A stretch of 64,000 nt of DNA from Nemophila menziesii (Eukaryota > Streptophyta > Magnoliopsida > Boraginales > Hydrophyllaceae): assembly GCA_029959085.1 (NCBI GenBank), contig JARWIR010000002.1, positions 45,256,233 to 45,320,232 of the forward strand. Direction: 5' to 3'. The first letter of the stretch is position 1. Each line of letters opens with the position of its first letter. The notes under the pieces are model-generated. The model saw nothing but the letters and a program-made list of their open reading frames with translations. It was not told the DNA's origin and made no database searches. The translations under genes were made by a program, and so were the position numbers. Positions 44,614-57,390 of this stretch are shown here, one piece after another.

Positions 44614-46371
44614 TGATGTCTCCCTGTTTGTTCTAATTATAAGCCCTTTGGAGAAATCCTTTTAGATGAACTTATTTGATAGAATTTTATGCTTATTTGA
44701 TCATATTGCACTTTCTCCCCTTGGAAATTGACTATTTGCATTTTTAGAGCTTTTGTGCGTTAATTTGATTGTTTTCAGTGCAAAGTTAGTAGGTTCTTGA
44801 ATTTTATGAAAGACCAATCCAAGGAGGAGAAGTGAGAATTAAAGTCTTAGGGTATTTTAGTGTGTTAGGAAGTACTTCTACTCGAGTTTCTATTTTTAGA
44901 GTGCACTTTCCTATTTCTAGTCTTGAAAATTGATTTATTCGTTTTAAAGCATATACGATTAATTATTTATTTATTTTGAAGCTTTAAAAGATATATGGTA
45001 ATTAATTAGAGACCAAGTCAAGTCAAAGAAGTTAAGGAAAGAGATATACATGGAAATAAGAAGATTAAGGAATGATATATGCAAAGAAGGAAAAGATAAA
45101 GATGCCTTATGAATCTGAAATTCCAGTCACGTTTCAAAGACGAGTCCATACCTTAATATTGGCTAGGAATTTGGGCAAGTGGTCTGCACCAGTGGAAAGA
45201 GCTTTCCGAGACAAGCAGTTTCGAATATTGGAATGTGTCAAACGGATAAGTATTGAAGAATATATGACTAAACCAAATCAGCAGCAGTATCTTACATTTC
45301 CTTGATTTTAGGGTTACGAATTTAAGAGTTCTTAACTTGTCTTTCACTCCAAGAAAATTCGAACTAGGCTTGCTAACACCTATAAATACACCCCTTAGCC
45401 TCCTTTCTTCACACACTTCCGAGAATTACACAAGAGGCTTAAAGTTTTAAGTTAGAGCAAGAAGGCAAGGAGAAGCTAGTGATGGAGGAGTCCTGTTCTT
45501 CCATCATCAGTCATCTTACCCTTTAGGTTATCAATTTATCTTTTGTATTTGAACATGAATTCCTTTTATTTAATTTCAGTTTTTAATTCTGTTATGAACT
45601 AATTTTATTAGTACTTGAGAATCGCTATATGGGTGGAACCCAATTCTATTTAATTTGCATTTTCTGAATTTGGGATTTAATGGTTTAAATTAGACTAGGT
45701 ATTTTGTGTTGACTATTATTTTGTTTTAATCACTACTTTTGAAGTCATGAATCAAACTTAACTCATAGTAATTAGGCTATTCCATATAGTAGTGTATGGA
45801 TCACCTTGACTGGGTGTTTAATTACAGACTTAGATAATAGACGCATAGTATCTGTTATTGACCCTGACGGGCTTAACTAACCACGCAGCCAATGAGGTAA
45901 ATAAGTATTCATCTGAAGGTAAATTATATTCACCCTGACAGGGTTTGTATACCGTAGGATAGCTCTTAGGTCCACCCTGACGGGGGCTAGGTGATATTAG
46001 AGTCCCGACTAGCACAATAATACCAGTTTAGCCATTAAACAGAAGTATAAATTAGATAGGTTAGGTGAAACCCTTGCGAGGATCAAGTACTCTTTCTCTC
46101 TTATGAAGTTTCAATTCTCTTTTACTTGCGTTATTTTAATTCCGTAGTTTATTTTCTTGCATCTTTTAATTTATAAAAACTAAACAAAAATCTTATCTTT
46201 TATTTTTCTGTCAAGCAATTACTACTACTATCTGATTAATACCTGAGTTGTGCCTAATCCATCCCTACAAACGAACTTGTTTATCATATATTACTTAGAC
46301 AACCGTGCACTTGCGTTTAAGTGGTTCCCTTATTTTCAAATCTTAATTTATAAACACACCAGGACCCACCA
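44614..46371 (+). repeat. 3' LTR of element 2
   Basis: 1758 bp, partner of 34560-36263. It keeps the segment around 45885-45935 that the 5' LTR lost, with TATAAATA at 45381-45388. Confidence 0.95.
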
Positions 46372-46376
46372 GTGGT

Positions 46377-48300
46377 GGAAACCAAGGCGGTGGGCTCTTA
46401 GGAAACATCAATTTTAAAATCCAAACATATCCATTAAAGTTAATGTGATTGGATTTTCGGGTGAATTTGAATCCTTAAGAATAGAGACGATATAGTAATT
46501 CAAATTTTAACGCTTAGTAAGCAAGTTATTAATCTACTTATATCTCAAGACTCATATAACCCTTATATTTTATATGATACTAAAACATGGATCTGCGAAA
46601 GACTTTGTGACGCTTTGGTGACAGGAGGAACATACATGTACCGTGGATTGTAACTAGTTATTTTAATCGATTTTTTTCGTTGAGGACAAGAGTGATGTAC
46701 TCCGGAAACATATAGACTCGTAAGAAAATTAGAGATATGGAGAAATTTTTAAGTTTTGGATGATTAGAGATTTTTGGGCCATAAATTCACACGGAGTGAT
46801 TCGTAAAACTCAAGGATGAGGAAAATGATGTGACTCGATATGTCCTACGGAAATGATATCTAGCGAGAAAGGTTTCAGTACCCAAAGGTTCATCACCTCC
46901 CCCAACTCATTTAGACAACTTTAATATTCTCATCAAGATTTATCCTATACCATTTAACAATAGAAAACGGCATCAAATCTGTTTTGAGGTAGCCTGGTGT
47001 TTCCACGAAGGCTTATGAGATTTTGTAGGGAGCAAATAGGATGTACTTAGGAGTACACTTTGAGAATATTTAAAGAAGATGTGACAAGATTTATCGACTT
47101 AGAAACATGATAATTTTGGGGATATCTTCAGCAAGAAAAGGAACCTCATGGCTCGGCTGGCAGAGATCCAAAAGGCGTTGCAAATTTCATACAATGCCAC
47201 CCTAGTGAAATTGGCGATTGGGATAAGTAATAAATATGAGTGTGTTTTCGAGTAAGAAGAAAGACATTGGTTCATGCAAGTGCGATTAAATTGGGTTCAC
47301 TCAGGAGAAAGGGCAAGTCAAGTCGACGAGGAATTAATAAGAATGATAATGAATGGCTTGAGATAATCATATAACATGGGTGAAGTACTTTTTTTAGAAC
47401 TTGTTCTCGCTAGATGACACAATAGTATGATTATTTTCACTTCTTAATATGCCTACTCCGAAATCATTTTCCATCCAAACATTATCTGTGAGAGCTACTA
47501 GTGTATATATTTGTGTAGAGGTAATCAAGATGCAACCCCACAAGTCACTATAACCTGATGACATGACAACAGGGTTCTACCAAAAGTCTTGGGAGACAGT
47601 TAGTTCTTCGGTTTGTAATATGCTAAAACAGATGTTACAAGATACTTATTTTCAGATAGAAGTCCTTGGCACATCCATACACTTGATTCTATAGATAGAA
47701 AATCCAAAGTTCATCACATAAATTTTACCGACTAGCCTTATTAATGTGTGTTTCAAGAGTTATATATAATTATTGGATAATTAACTTCGTCCAATGCTAG
47801 CAGAAGTGATAAGCCCATATTTCTTCTAAATCGATCAAAATCGACAACATCGTGCTAGTTAATGAAGAAGGTTACTTTATGAGGCATGGATAGGATAGAC
47901 GAGTCTTTATCGAAGTAAACGTGGTTGGTTTGAGTGTATTACTATGTTTAAGCGAGGTGTTGAGTTCGTAAGTATAAACTCTGTTGAATAAACAAATAAA
48001 AATAATTAAAGAAAGGATAAACCTTATGATGGTTTAGCTCACAATTGCCTTGTGATTGCATGATAATCCTTTGATAACAATTATTATATATATATATATA
48101 CCATATCAAGACCATGTTCACTCCCATGGTCTCTTGCGTGGTTTCCACGTTAAGAGAACTAATATTCCTATTCTTGCAGAGCATGCTTCTAAATAGTGGT
48201 ATGTCTTTTAACCATTGAGCATGTGATGGCCTATCTTTATGGTGATCAAAGCATGATCTTCCCAACTACTTGAGTGGACCAAATATACTCCAATATGGCA
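46377..48300. repeat. Large repeat block, copy B, part 3
   Basis: Resumes copy B after element 2 and matches 55480-57390 in copy C to a shared end near ATATACTCCA. It consists largely of an eroded LINE ORF2. Confidence 0.65.
46430..47990 (+). mobile_element. L1-type LINE ORF2 relic in copy B
   Basis: In shifting frames it shows a piece of the endonuclease domain (VIGFSGEFESLRIE, about 46450), the connector (a stretch like NIFARKRNLMARLAEIQKAL, about 47110-47180; IQKALQIS..), then RT motifs such as LRPMLAEVISPY and DNIVLVNE (about 47790-47860). This order matches a plant L1 ORF2. Many stops and deletions are present. It predates the duplication, because copy C has the same relic. Confidence 0.65.
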
Positions 48301-49489
48301 TTCTATTACTGGAAATATTGAAAAAGAAAACAAAAATCATTTTCTATAAAGAAAAAAATATTTACAGAAACAAAAACTATGCCTATGTGTTTCAGTTTTG
48401 CGAATGGAATGTCTTCGCTGATAGATTATTTTGGAAATTTTTTTTCACGTCTTTATACAATTCCTTTGTTTTTTGTAATTGCAAAATATAACTAGTATAT
48501 CGTAATTCTGTAATTTTTCTAACAAATAATTTGCAGTTTGATGTGTAAATTATAATCAAATAAATACATAAACATTATGGATTGCGATAAAAAAGTTCTT
48601 AAGGAATTAGAATTAAATTTTTTATCATGTCTATTAATTGATTTATTTAGTAAAAAATTATGACTCTCTAGTCAGCAAATGATATGTTGGAGGAGACTTG
48701 TTTTGGGTAAGACCATCTCGAATATTAATTCACTTTTTGGTCTTTATATTATCATAAGTCGAGTCTAAAAGTAATCACAAAATTATTTTGGCACATCAAC
48801 TTTATTTCTTCTATTTCCATTACTCAATAACATTATTCAATATTCTACTATTCACTTATCATTTGATTTTCAATTATATTGTTTATTCTTTCATCTAAGG
48901 TCAATAGCGGGTCAGATAAACTTACTAAACCCTCTAGGTGCTCCAACCACTAAGTATGATTAAACTATCCCTATCTCTGGTAATGTCTTTCCATAATCTA
49001 TTTAATGAGTCTGTGTATTGCATTGATCCAACCCTCGACAGTGTAACTTTTATGACAACAAATACACACTATATTAAAACCTCTCATATCCTCCATAAAC
49101 ATATCACAAACATATTACAATCTTACAAAAATTCACACTTCCCTCTCCAAAATATTTTCAAACCAAAGTATTGAACACTTTTTGAATTCCCCTTCACCCA
49201 CAGAAACTCAAATTTAAGTTTTTACTTAAAAAAATTAAATAAATATAGAGCAATACACAAATATAAACATTTCCATGTCATCGACCATATTATATATATC
49301 CTAAATAATACTCGGTCAAGTTGAGAAAATTGTATTCGACTTATAAACATATCATCATATAATTTGTTGTCTCGTATTAGTCCATGATAAGACAAAAAGA
49401 TAAAACTGCTCCAGCTATATACCCTACATGGGAGATAAAACCATCACCCAAGTTGTCCTTATATTATCTTCCAAGCGACGTGTCGTGTT
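48301..49489. other. Spacer between copies B and C
   Basis: AT-rich, with short open frames only. No gene or known repeat supported. Confidence 0.5.
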
Positions 49490-52019
49490 CATATTGGTAT
49501 ACCAGTTGATATCTATCAATCCTCAATTTTCTTTTGCCTTCCTTATTCGACTCACCCACGCATACATCACCACTCAGTCTCCACCCAACACAAAACATTT
49601 CTTAACAACTGCCATTTGAGATCAAACTCCACCACCAATATCACTCCTACACCATCAACAAGAAGCTATTATCCAAGAACTAAAATTTTATGTAAATGTT
49701 AATTTGTTGTAAATAAAATTCTAAAAAACATCAAGACAAAACCTTATTTTATATTTATATAAACACACTAATATTGTACCTTCAAACTCTTTTATCCACT
49801 TTCCTATTTTCTCGAGGTTTTCATACACTTTCACAAAAATTAAACATTTTAAGATTCTTTTCGTAAGTAAGTATCAATTTATATTATAATGAAACAAATC
49901 AGTTTAACAAATAATTTATTGGGAAATAATTAATCCCAGTAACGCTCTAGTTAACTAAAACTACGTCGCCCCATTTTCTTAATGAGCACAAGTCTTGTTC
50001 ATCTGGATTTAATGTGATCTTTACTGTGTGGTTAACTAACTCGAATCGCTAATTTATAATACTAATTCTAGGATAACAGTAAAAATTATTACCCTCTGAT
50101 TAGTTCGGTTAATCTCGAGATAACATGGGGTTTACCTTAAATAAAAGTAGTAAAAAAATTTCATAATATTCCACCTTTTTAGAATAAATTTTTTAGAATA
50201 ATATATGTATTACACATTTCTAAGATCTATTTCGAACATACTACTTAGCAAACCAAACCTTTGATATGTTACACATATTTTAATTTGACACTAATAAAAT
50301 AAGATCTCGGCATCCTTTCGAGAATCATGCTTGGTCCTTTCAAATAAATTTATATTAAAAAGAATGTAATCCTCAATAAAAAATGATATAATTTGAATAA
50401 AAGTATGCAATACATAAAATTAAAAATATCTCATAGTATTTCGAGGACATGAAATGTATAATTTAAAATAAAGATTAGGTTGTTAAAACCAAATATGTCT
50501 AATGAGATCAAATTTAATAATGAGATATTATATATGAAAAAAGTTATATAAGTTGAACTTTTTTTTTAAATGTGAATTAAGGCATAAATGTTTGGGCTCT
50601 ATTTGGTAAAATTTTATTTATCTCTCTTAGGTTGGGCTCGATTTAGTTGGACTCTTAATCTTGCTCAACCCTACTAGGAAAACCATACCCGCATAACAGA
50701 TCATTTTAAATTCTTTGACTCTTTAATTAGGCTCGGTCGTGTTGGGCTCAATCTTACATCACCCTAACCACTGAACAACAAAAGCTAATTCATTTAGTCA
50801 TACATAACCCATTTTAATGGGTTATTGTTAATAATAAAATCCAATAAAAAACTTATTAAACGAAAATTAAATCCATATAAGCCTGGTCACTGGACAGCAT
50901 ACCTTAGATGTATACATCATAAGTCTAACCATAACAAAACGCTTACAACACCATTGCCGCAGCAGTCAGAATCTTAACTTTCCCCTCTTAAAATTTCAAT
51001 CTTTAACATTTTAGCACTATAAGATCTAATTATTTTGCAAATTTTTAACCACTGCAACCCCAATACCCTCGACAATCCAGTCTTTCTCAAAATATTTTTT
51101 TTTTTAAAATTCGATTATTTCTTCAAATCCAAAAGATATCCAAAATATATATGAATAATCTATGGATTCCAATGTATGATATTCATATTTGAGGTAAATA
51201 AATTTATAACTGGTTTTTTCTTTCAATCTAAATCATATATGATGTCTTTACTTCTTTTGGCCAAATATATTCGTAAAGATATATGTTTATTCATCATCTT
51301 GTTTGACAAGTAATTGTTTCTTTTAATCTATATGGTATAAGAAACAACTACGAATAAATTTGAAAATTTTTATTTTTAATTGAATGATTATGGATATTTT
51401 TAACAAATTACCCAATTAAGGGTTGTCATGATATCTAATGAAGAGAAAAATGGAATTTTAGATGTATGTTATTTCACTTGTTTTTTAACAAAACTTAAAA
51501 AAGAAAAGATAGATCTCAAACTCAAGTCAGCAATTTTCGTTTTGTTGTTATATTATATGTATGATCAAGTCTAAATTTGTATACTGTTAAATTATTTATC
51601 TTCTAAATAATTATATGTCTGAGATCTTAAAAAAATTATATGATTTTGTTTGGGGAAATATGAATTATATGTATAGATTATATACACAAACATATGGGGG
51701 TAGTGGTCAGTTTAATCTATAATTAATTTTAAATTTTATACCACAAATTAAGATTTGATGGCAGATGATCTATGGAAGGTGTTGTAATTAAACTTTTGGG
51801 GAGTAACTTTATTTAGATTTGTTGATAATTAGATGAATGATTCTAATTAAACAAATTCTATCAACTGAAGTTCAATAATAATGGTTCAAAATCTAATTAG
51901 TACTAATGACATATTTTTTTTTTGTTTTTTAAAACAGATATACAAAGATCATTGGTCATGACATTTCAATATATAACAATATTTCATATATCTGGGAAGT
52001 CTTAATCTCAAAAAGGAAT

Positions 52020-52465
52020 AATTGGTTAAATATTCTTCCCAGTTGAGAATTTCCTCTTCTTTTTGTTGGGATACAAGGATATGATGAGCAGGAAAGCAAC
52101 GATCCCTCATGGTTTAACTGTATTGAGGTAAATAAAGTGGTTGATTTGGTCAAAAGTCTGGCGATAAGAAGTACATGGCTATTAGAGAAGGAGATAGGTG
52201 TAATAACTCTGTATCGTCAACAAGTGACTAAAATAACAAGAGCTTGTGAAAGACTGGATTCAATAAGGTTAAGGTTGGAAGAGTTGAGCGGGGCAAGAGA
52301 GAAGTTATTATCATGTCTATAGTTAGATCAATACGCGGATACAAGAAAGATGAACGAATTAAATCCCTTGGATTTATTACTAATCCAAGGAGGTTTAATG
52401 TTGTCGTTACACTGGCTAAAACGCTACTTATTATTGTTGGTGATCCCCACATTTTGCATAAGATA
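52020..52465 (+). pseudogene. SDE3/MOV10-like RNA helicase fragment
   Basis: A cDNA-like stretch matches the C-terminal part of an SF1 (Upf1-like) RNA helicase of the SDE3/MOV10 family, which acts in RNA silencing. Visible are LPS-(stop)-EFPLLFVGIQGYDE, DPSWFNCIEVNKVVDLVKSL, IGVITLYRQQV (family form IGVITPYRQQV) and, after a frameshift near 52265, KREVIIMSIVRSI, SLGFITNPRRFNVVVTLAKT and LLIIVGDPHIL. The Q of motif V (EFQGQE) is lost in a small deletion, and the arginine of the TRA motif VI is Leu. No intron is visible. Copies A and B lack it, so it is a fragment captured by copy C or lost from the others. It is not functional. Confidence 0.75.
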
Positions 52466-53216
52466 AAATTTCCTTTTATGTATTAATCTCTTTCATTTTC
52501 TAGAAATAAAATTTTATACATTATTTTAAGAGTATTTTAGATTTCAATTGATATAATATGTACTTAATTAATTGTATACTTCAACCATAAGATAGAAAAT
52601 TGTTAAAAATTGTTAGTCTAACATGCAAAAACTGCTTATGAATATTATAAATTGCAAATGTGTCATCTTTAATAACCTTAGAATACCTTAAAAGAAACCT
52701 TCATATTGGCTATTAAGGGACAATTTTTAGTGTAGGAGTTAAGTTACATTACTTAATCAACATAACAAATTTGTTAAAATATCCAAGTTCTCAACATGTA
52801 ATCACGAAAATCAAAGTTAGATAATGATCATGAGCTACTAGATAAGACATAGTATATCTGAAAGAAGCCAAAAAAATTTCATTTGGGTACCTTTTTGTAA
52901 CAAACATTTGTTTTTGATGAAGTTGAGTTTTTTTAGGTAGAAATTAAATTGTATGATATCTGCTTTATCAGTTTCATGATAGACTTAATGTCTTTTTTTT
53001 TACTTTTGTTAATTATTCTTAAAAGCTGAAAGTACATATATATTGTCACGCTAATCAAATATGTGAAGAAATATAAGTCGTTTGTTGATATATTTTGTTT
53101 AAAAGTGGTTTCAATTTTTATCCTTTTACACACAAGGGCTATATTTTATAAAAAAAGTAGGTTTACTAAAAAATATGATTATTAACTAGGGCCAGAGCGA
53201 GGACAACCTAAAAACC

Positions 53217-53441
53217 ATGAACATGATTAGCAAAATGTTTGAGGAGCCAATTGGGGTGGTGGGGTTAGCAATTTTGGCAACCATGCATGAAGAAGATTCA
53301 CAAGATACAATCTTTTCTCTGTCGCCAAAACCATTAAATATCATATCCATGTTTAACTTAGTGGGTAGTTTTAATAATAGAACTGTTAAGAAAATGTCGA
53401 CTTGGAAAGAGATGGAGAAGCCCAGAAGATATACCCTGTAA
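53217..53441 (+). other. 74-codon open frame in copy C, possible LINE ORF1 tail
   Basis: Encodes ...IFSLSPKPLNIISMFNLV... and ends VKKMSTWKEMEKPRRYTL. The end vaguely recalls the basic KWKR-like tails of plant LINE ORF1 proteins, or the N-terminus of ORF2 (NIISWN). Not matched in copy B. I cannot assign it firmly. Confidence 0.2.
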
Positions 53442-54454
53442 AGAATCTTAAAAAAATACTAACTCATGTATATTTTGACGGTCAATTGTTTGGGGTAACT
53501 ATGTAACTGAGGGGAACAACTGTGATATATTTGGTACTGCGACTATTGGTTTGAGTTAAATATATTATGTATTTGTCCTAACAATTCCTTCACACTCTAG
53601 ATAATGAAAACTTCATCTGTGGATGCTGAAAAGCAAGCAATATTTCAAAGATTTCGTCGAGCCGTTTGCCTTGGAAGATGAGTGCTATGTTCCGGATGAA
53701 ATTTTAAAAATATTAGTTTTTGTTATATAAATGTAAATTTTAAATGTAAAAAGAGGATTTATTCATGTTCTTGTTAAAGAAATGTGATAATAAATGTAAA
53801 ACACGAAAATTTTATTGTTCTTTGTTAAAATTTTTTGTTGTTAAATACTTTGAATTCATATAATGGTTAATGATATGCTTGGAAAGTTGTTTGTTGGTAC
53901 CTTAATTAAACAAGTACAACTAATGTATAACTAATGATTCTATGTATATGTGTATTCTATGTATATGATTACAAGTCACCCCACTTGAATTTCTCTTTTG
54001 ATATTACATCCCAAACTAAACAAGAATACTAGATGTGCCTATCTTTGAAATAGTTTGTTAGAAGTATATATGTTTGAGAATTGGTTAAATTATGTAAAAC
54101 AGGCGATCCATTAAAATGCTTTTAATACCAGATCCTAATAATGTCGTATCGAGTTGGAATATGACACTCATTAATCCATGCTCATGGTTTTATGTTACAT
54201 GCAACATTGACAATACTGTCGCTTAATCCTCTTATTCTTAAACAGAACGATAAATCCATGGATTCAGTAATTGACAAATATTATAATTTGTTCTCGGGCT
54301 CAATTGATTCAATGCAGGGGATGGAAATCAAAGGTTCAAACAAGCGCATGAGTTAATATTAATAATCATCATAAGAAGGAGAGTAGAGGTGACGAAAAAC
54401 AGCCACCAAATCACCTGTTATATATTGATGTTATTCGATCCATCAAGGCACTAT

Positions 54455-54621
54455 GCCTTATTCACCAAAGGGTCTAGCAGGCTCAAGAACCCCAAAAGCA
54501 AGAAGGGAATGGCGCTAATAGAAGGCCTGACTTGTTCCATATTCGTGAAAATGAACCTCATCCAAATCCGACGTACCCACAACTCCTGTGCACGGCGGAA
54601 CAAAAGCAAAATGGTTGTACG
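54455..54621 (+). pseudogene. Conserved exon-like segment in copy C
   Basis: Partner of 33899-34106. The shared words RPDLFHIRENEPHPNPTYPQ and EQKQNG end at a GT at the same place. The N-terminal part has drifted out of frame. Family unknown. Confidence 0.35.
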
Positions 54622-54680
54622 GTATTAAAAATCTATTTGATTACATAGCTACAATATAGGTTATACATATCTATCAAATA

Positions 54681-54943
54681 AAATGAATCAAATTAGGGGT
54701 CCAAAAGTTTATATGAAATTAGTAGAGTTTGGGTATGGTTCTTTCCTAGCAAATTTTGATAGCTTGGAGGACTACAATAGAATTATGATGGGGTTCTTGA
54801 TGATACTAGATTGTTATTTAATAGTGCAAACATGGGACCCTTACTTCAAGCATGCTGCCTCACGTAGCACTAGTGATAAAGACAGTTGCAGACCAATGAG
54901 AATAGTGTCACGGGATGACAACAATAGGTGTCCAGGAATTTGA
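54681..54943 (+). mobile_element. LINE ORF1 DUF4283-type fragment
   Basis: The open frame encodes VEFGYGSFLANFDSLEDYNR, then GFLMILDCYLIVQTWDPYFK. This is the DUF4283 pattern found in plant LINE ORF1 proteins (F.. .EDYNR.L..GPW.I.DHYLIVQ.W.P.F). The residues after WDPYF (KHAASRSTSD) drift. It sits upstream of the LINE ORF2 relic on the same strand, so both probably come from one LINE. Copy B lacks this piece. Confidence 0.6.
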
Positions 54944-55479
54944 TAATTCAACTAAAAGAATACCAAACAAGTGAAATCATAGAGAACCCGGCAGGTATCA
55001 TATCGTTTGTTAATGAATTAGTGGCTGATAATATTGCATTTTAAGGCAGTGATAAATGGAGTAGTGACACAGCTCTACAGGACCTTTTCTATAATAATTT
55101 AGAGCACCCGGGAACATTACATGTCTTCTACCAAATTCCATAATTGCACATAGTTCCACCTGTTCTCCCGGACTTGAATATTGTGTGTGCTCCATAGGAG
55201 AAAAATGAATAGATCTTGTAATCTTGATCGAGGGAGATGAGTTTCCGAGCTGATGAAAAAACGAGAGTGAGCATGGAACCGACACAGGGGTTTTCGTATT
55301 TCTGAATAGTATTAGTTTTCTCTATGTTTCCTTGATTGTGAGTAATTTTGTATTTCGGAGGATGGGGTTAAACTGACCATCCAATCAATATTTTTTGTTA
55401 AAATTGTAGAGTATTCCAATAGTGTAAGACTCAAAAGATAAATTAAGGAAAAATAGTGAGCCCTAAACCTCTCATTACT

Positions 55480-57060
55480 ATAGTTGTGGATACGAAAGCC
55501 ACTTATTAAATACATGACCGAGAAAAAGTCCATCAGAATTGATGTGATTGTCTTTCGGGGGAATTGGATCCTAAAAAGTAGAAACGATATATCTATTCAA
55601 ATTTTACCAGCGAGTAAACAAGTTATTAATGTACATATATCTATAAGATCATATAGGCCTTGTATTTTATATGCAGTATATGTAAATCCATAGACGTGGA
55701 TGCTATGGAACGCTATAGAGACAAGTTAGAGTAACATACATGTACTGTGAATTATGACTTGAGATTTAATCAGATTAATTTCATTGAGGACAAGACGTGA
55801 GGTACTCCAGAAGCAAATAGACACATGAGAAAATTTGAGAGATAGAGAAAACTTTAATGTTTTGGTGAAGATTGACATAGAGTGAGTCGTGGAACTTAGG
55901 GATGAAATAAATGAAGCAACATGATAAAGCCTACGGAAATGACAGTTGGTGAGATACGTTTCAAGACATAAAGGTTCATCAACTCCCCACACTCATTTAC
56001 ACCACCTTCAAATTATTATCAAGATTGCTCCTCTACCATTTAACAATATAAAACGGCATCAAATCTGTTTAAAAGTAGCTTGGTATCCGACGAAGGATTC
56101 CGAGATTTCGTACGGAGCAAATGGGAGGAGTACACTTGGAGAATATTTAGAGAAAATGAGACGGAATTTATTGGCTTGGAAACATGATAATTTTGGGTAT
56201 ATATTCCACAAGAAAAAAACCATTGACCCATATGGTAGGGATCCAAAATATATCACTAATTTTAGACAACTCCCTAGTGAAATTGGAGGCTAGGCGAAGT
56301 AAGGAATATGAGAGTTTTCTCGAGTAAGAGGAAAAGCGCTAGTGCCAGTAAGAGCAATCATGTTGGATTCATTTAGGAGACAAAAATACCAGATTTTATC
56401 ATTTGACCATGTTAGTCCAAAAAGACAAGGCGGGGCGGCCGCAGATCAAGAACAACAGTAATGAATGGCTTGAGGACGAAGATAATCAGAGAACATAGGT
56501 GAAGGAATTTTTAGCACATTTTCTCGCTAGATGACACCACATTATGTGAAGGGTTACAAGTGAATTATTCGAGTAGCGATATTCCACATGAAACCCCACA
56601 AGGAATTGTGATGGGACAAAATGACAATAGGGTTGTATCAAAAGTGTTGGGAGATGGTCGGTCCTTAAATTTGTGATATGCCAAGACAGGCATTACATTA
56701 TGGATTTTTTCCCGAGAGAGGTCATGGGCACATCCATACACTTTTCTTGTAGGTAGAAAGTCCAGAGTTCATCACATAATTTTGACCAATTAGCCTTATT
56801 AATATGTGTTACAAGAGTTGTATAAAAGTATTGGATAATCAGCTTTGTCCAATGCTAGCATAACTGATAGGCCCATATAATAGAAGTTTTCTTCTAAATT
56901 TCCGGCGATCGACAACATCGTGCTAGTTAGTGAATCAGGTTATGTTATGAGGAACAAATAGGTCAGAATCTACCAGTTAGTGTTATTGAAGTAAATGTGA
57001 CTGGTTTGAGTATATTACTATGTTTAAGTGAGGTGCTGAATTTGTAAGCATAAACTTGGT
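55480..57060 (+). mobile_element. L1-type LINE ORF2 relic in copy C
   Basis: Part of the endonuclease domain reads GNWILKSRNDISIQILPASK, then VINVHISIRSYRPCILYAVY (55560-55680). The connector has ICLKVAWYPTKDSE, NLLAWKHDNFGYIFHKKK (56150-56220) and WIHLGDKNTRFYHLTMLV (56360-56410). RT-proximal pieces MKPHKAL.., PGFYQK-like, QLCPMLA and DNIVLVSE lie at 56580-56930. Frames shift repeatedly and stops are frequent. Homologous to 46430-47990. Confidence 0.7.
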
Positions 57061-57390
57061 TGAATAACAAGTAATAATAATTAGAGAAAAGATAAACTTT
57101 AGTAATGGTTTAGTTCAAAATTGTCTTGTGATAACATGCCGATCCTTTGATTACAATGATTATACATGTATATAGACACTACTAAGACCACATTTATTCC
57201 CATGATCTCTTGCATGGTTGCAACGTTTCGATAAGTACTCTTTTGATTCTTGAGGAGCATGCTTCTGGATTATGGTCACATCTGAAACCGATAATTGTCA
57301 CGTCATTAAACCGTGGATCACGAGATGGCTGATTATTATAAGGATCGTGGCTTGGTATTGCCTACTCCTTGAGTAGACCGAATATACTCC

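Larger units (their letters stand above)
34560..46371 (+). mobile_element. Athila-type LTR retrotransposon, element 2
   Basis: An 11.8-kb insertion on the plus strand, with LTRs TGATGTCTCC...ACCCACCA and the 5-bp target duplication GTGGT (34555-34559 and 46372-46376). The internal order is primer site, gag, zinc knuckle, protease, RT-RNase H, integrase, palindromic array, short 3' ORF, polypurine tract. The LTRs differ by many substitutions and a 40-odd-bp indel, and all genes have stops, so it is older than element 1. Copy C gives the uninterrupted insertion site near 55475. It is related to but clearly a different subfamily from element 1. Confidence 0.95.
49490..57390. repeat. Large repeat block, copy C (about 7.9 kb)
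   Basis: The longest uninterrupted copy of the block. It matches A over 49490-52945 and B throughout. It carries the private helicase fragment (52020-52465) and a DUF4283 segment (54677-55090), and serves as the empty-site reference for both Athila elements. Its right half is a LINE relic. The true ends and any target duplication are not clear. Confidence 0.65.
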
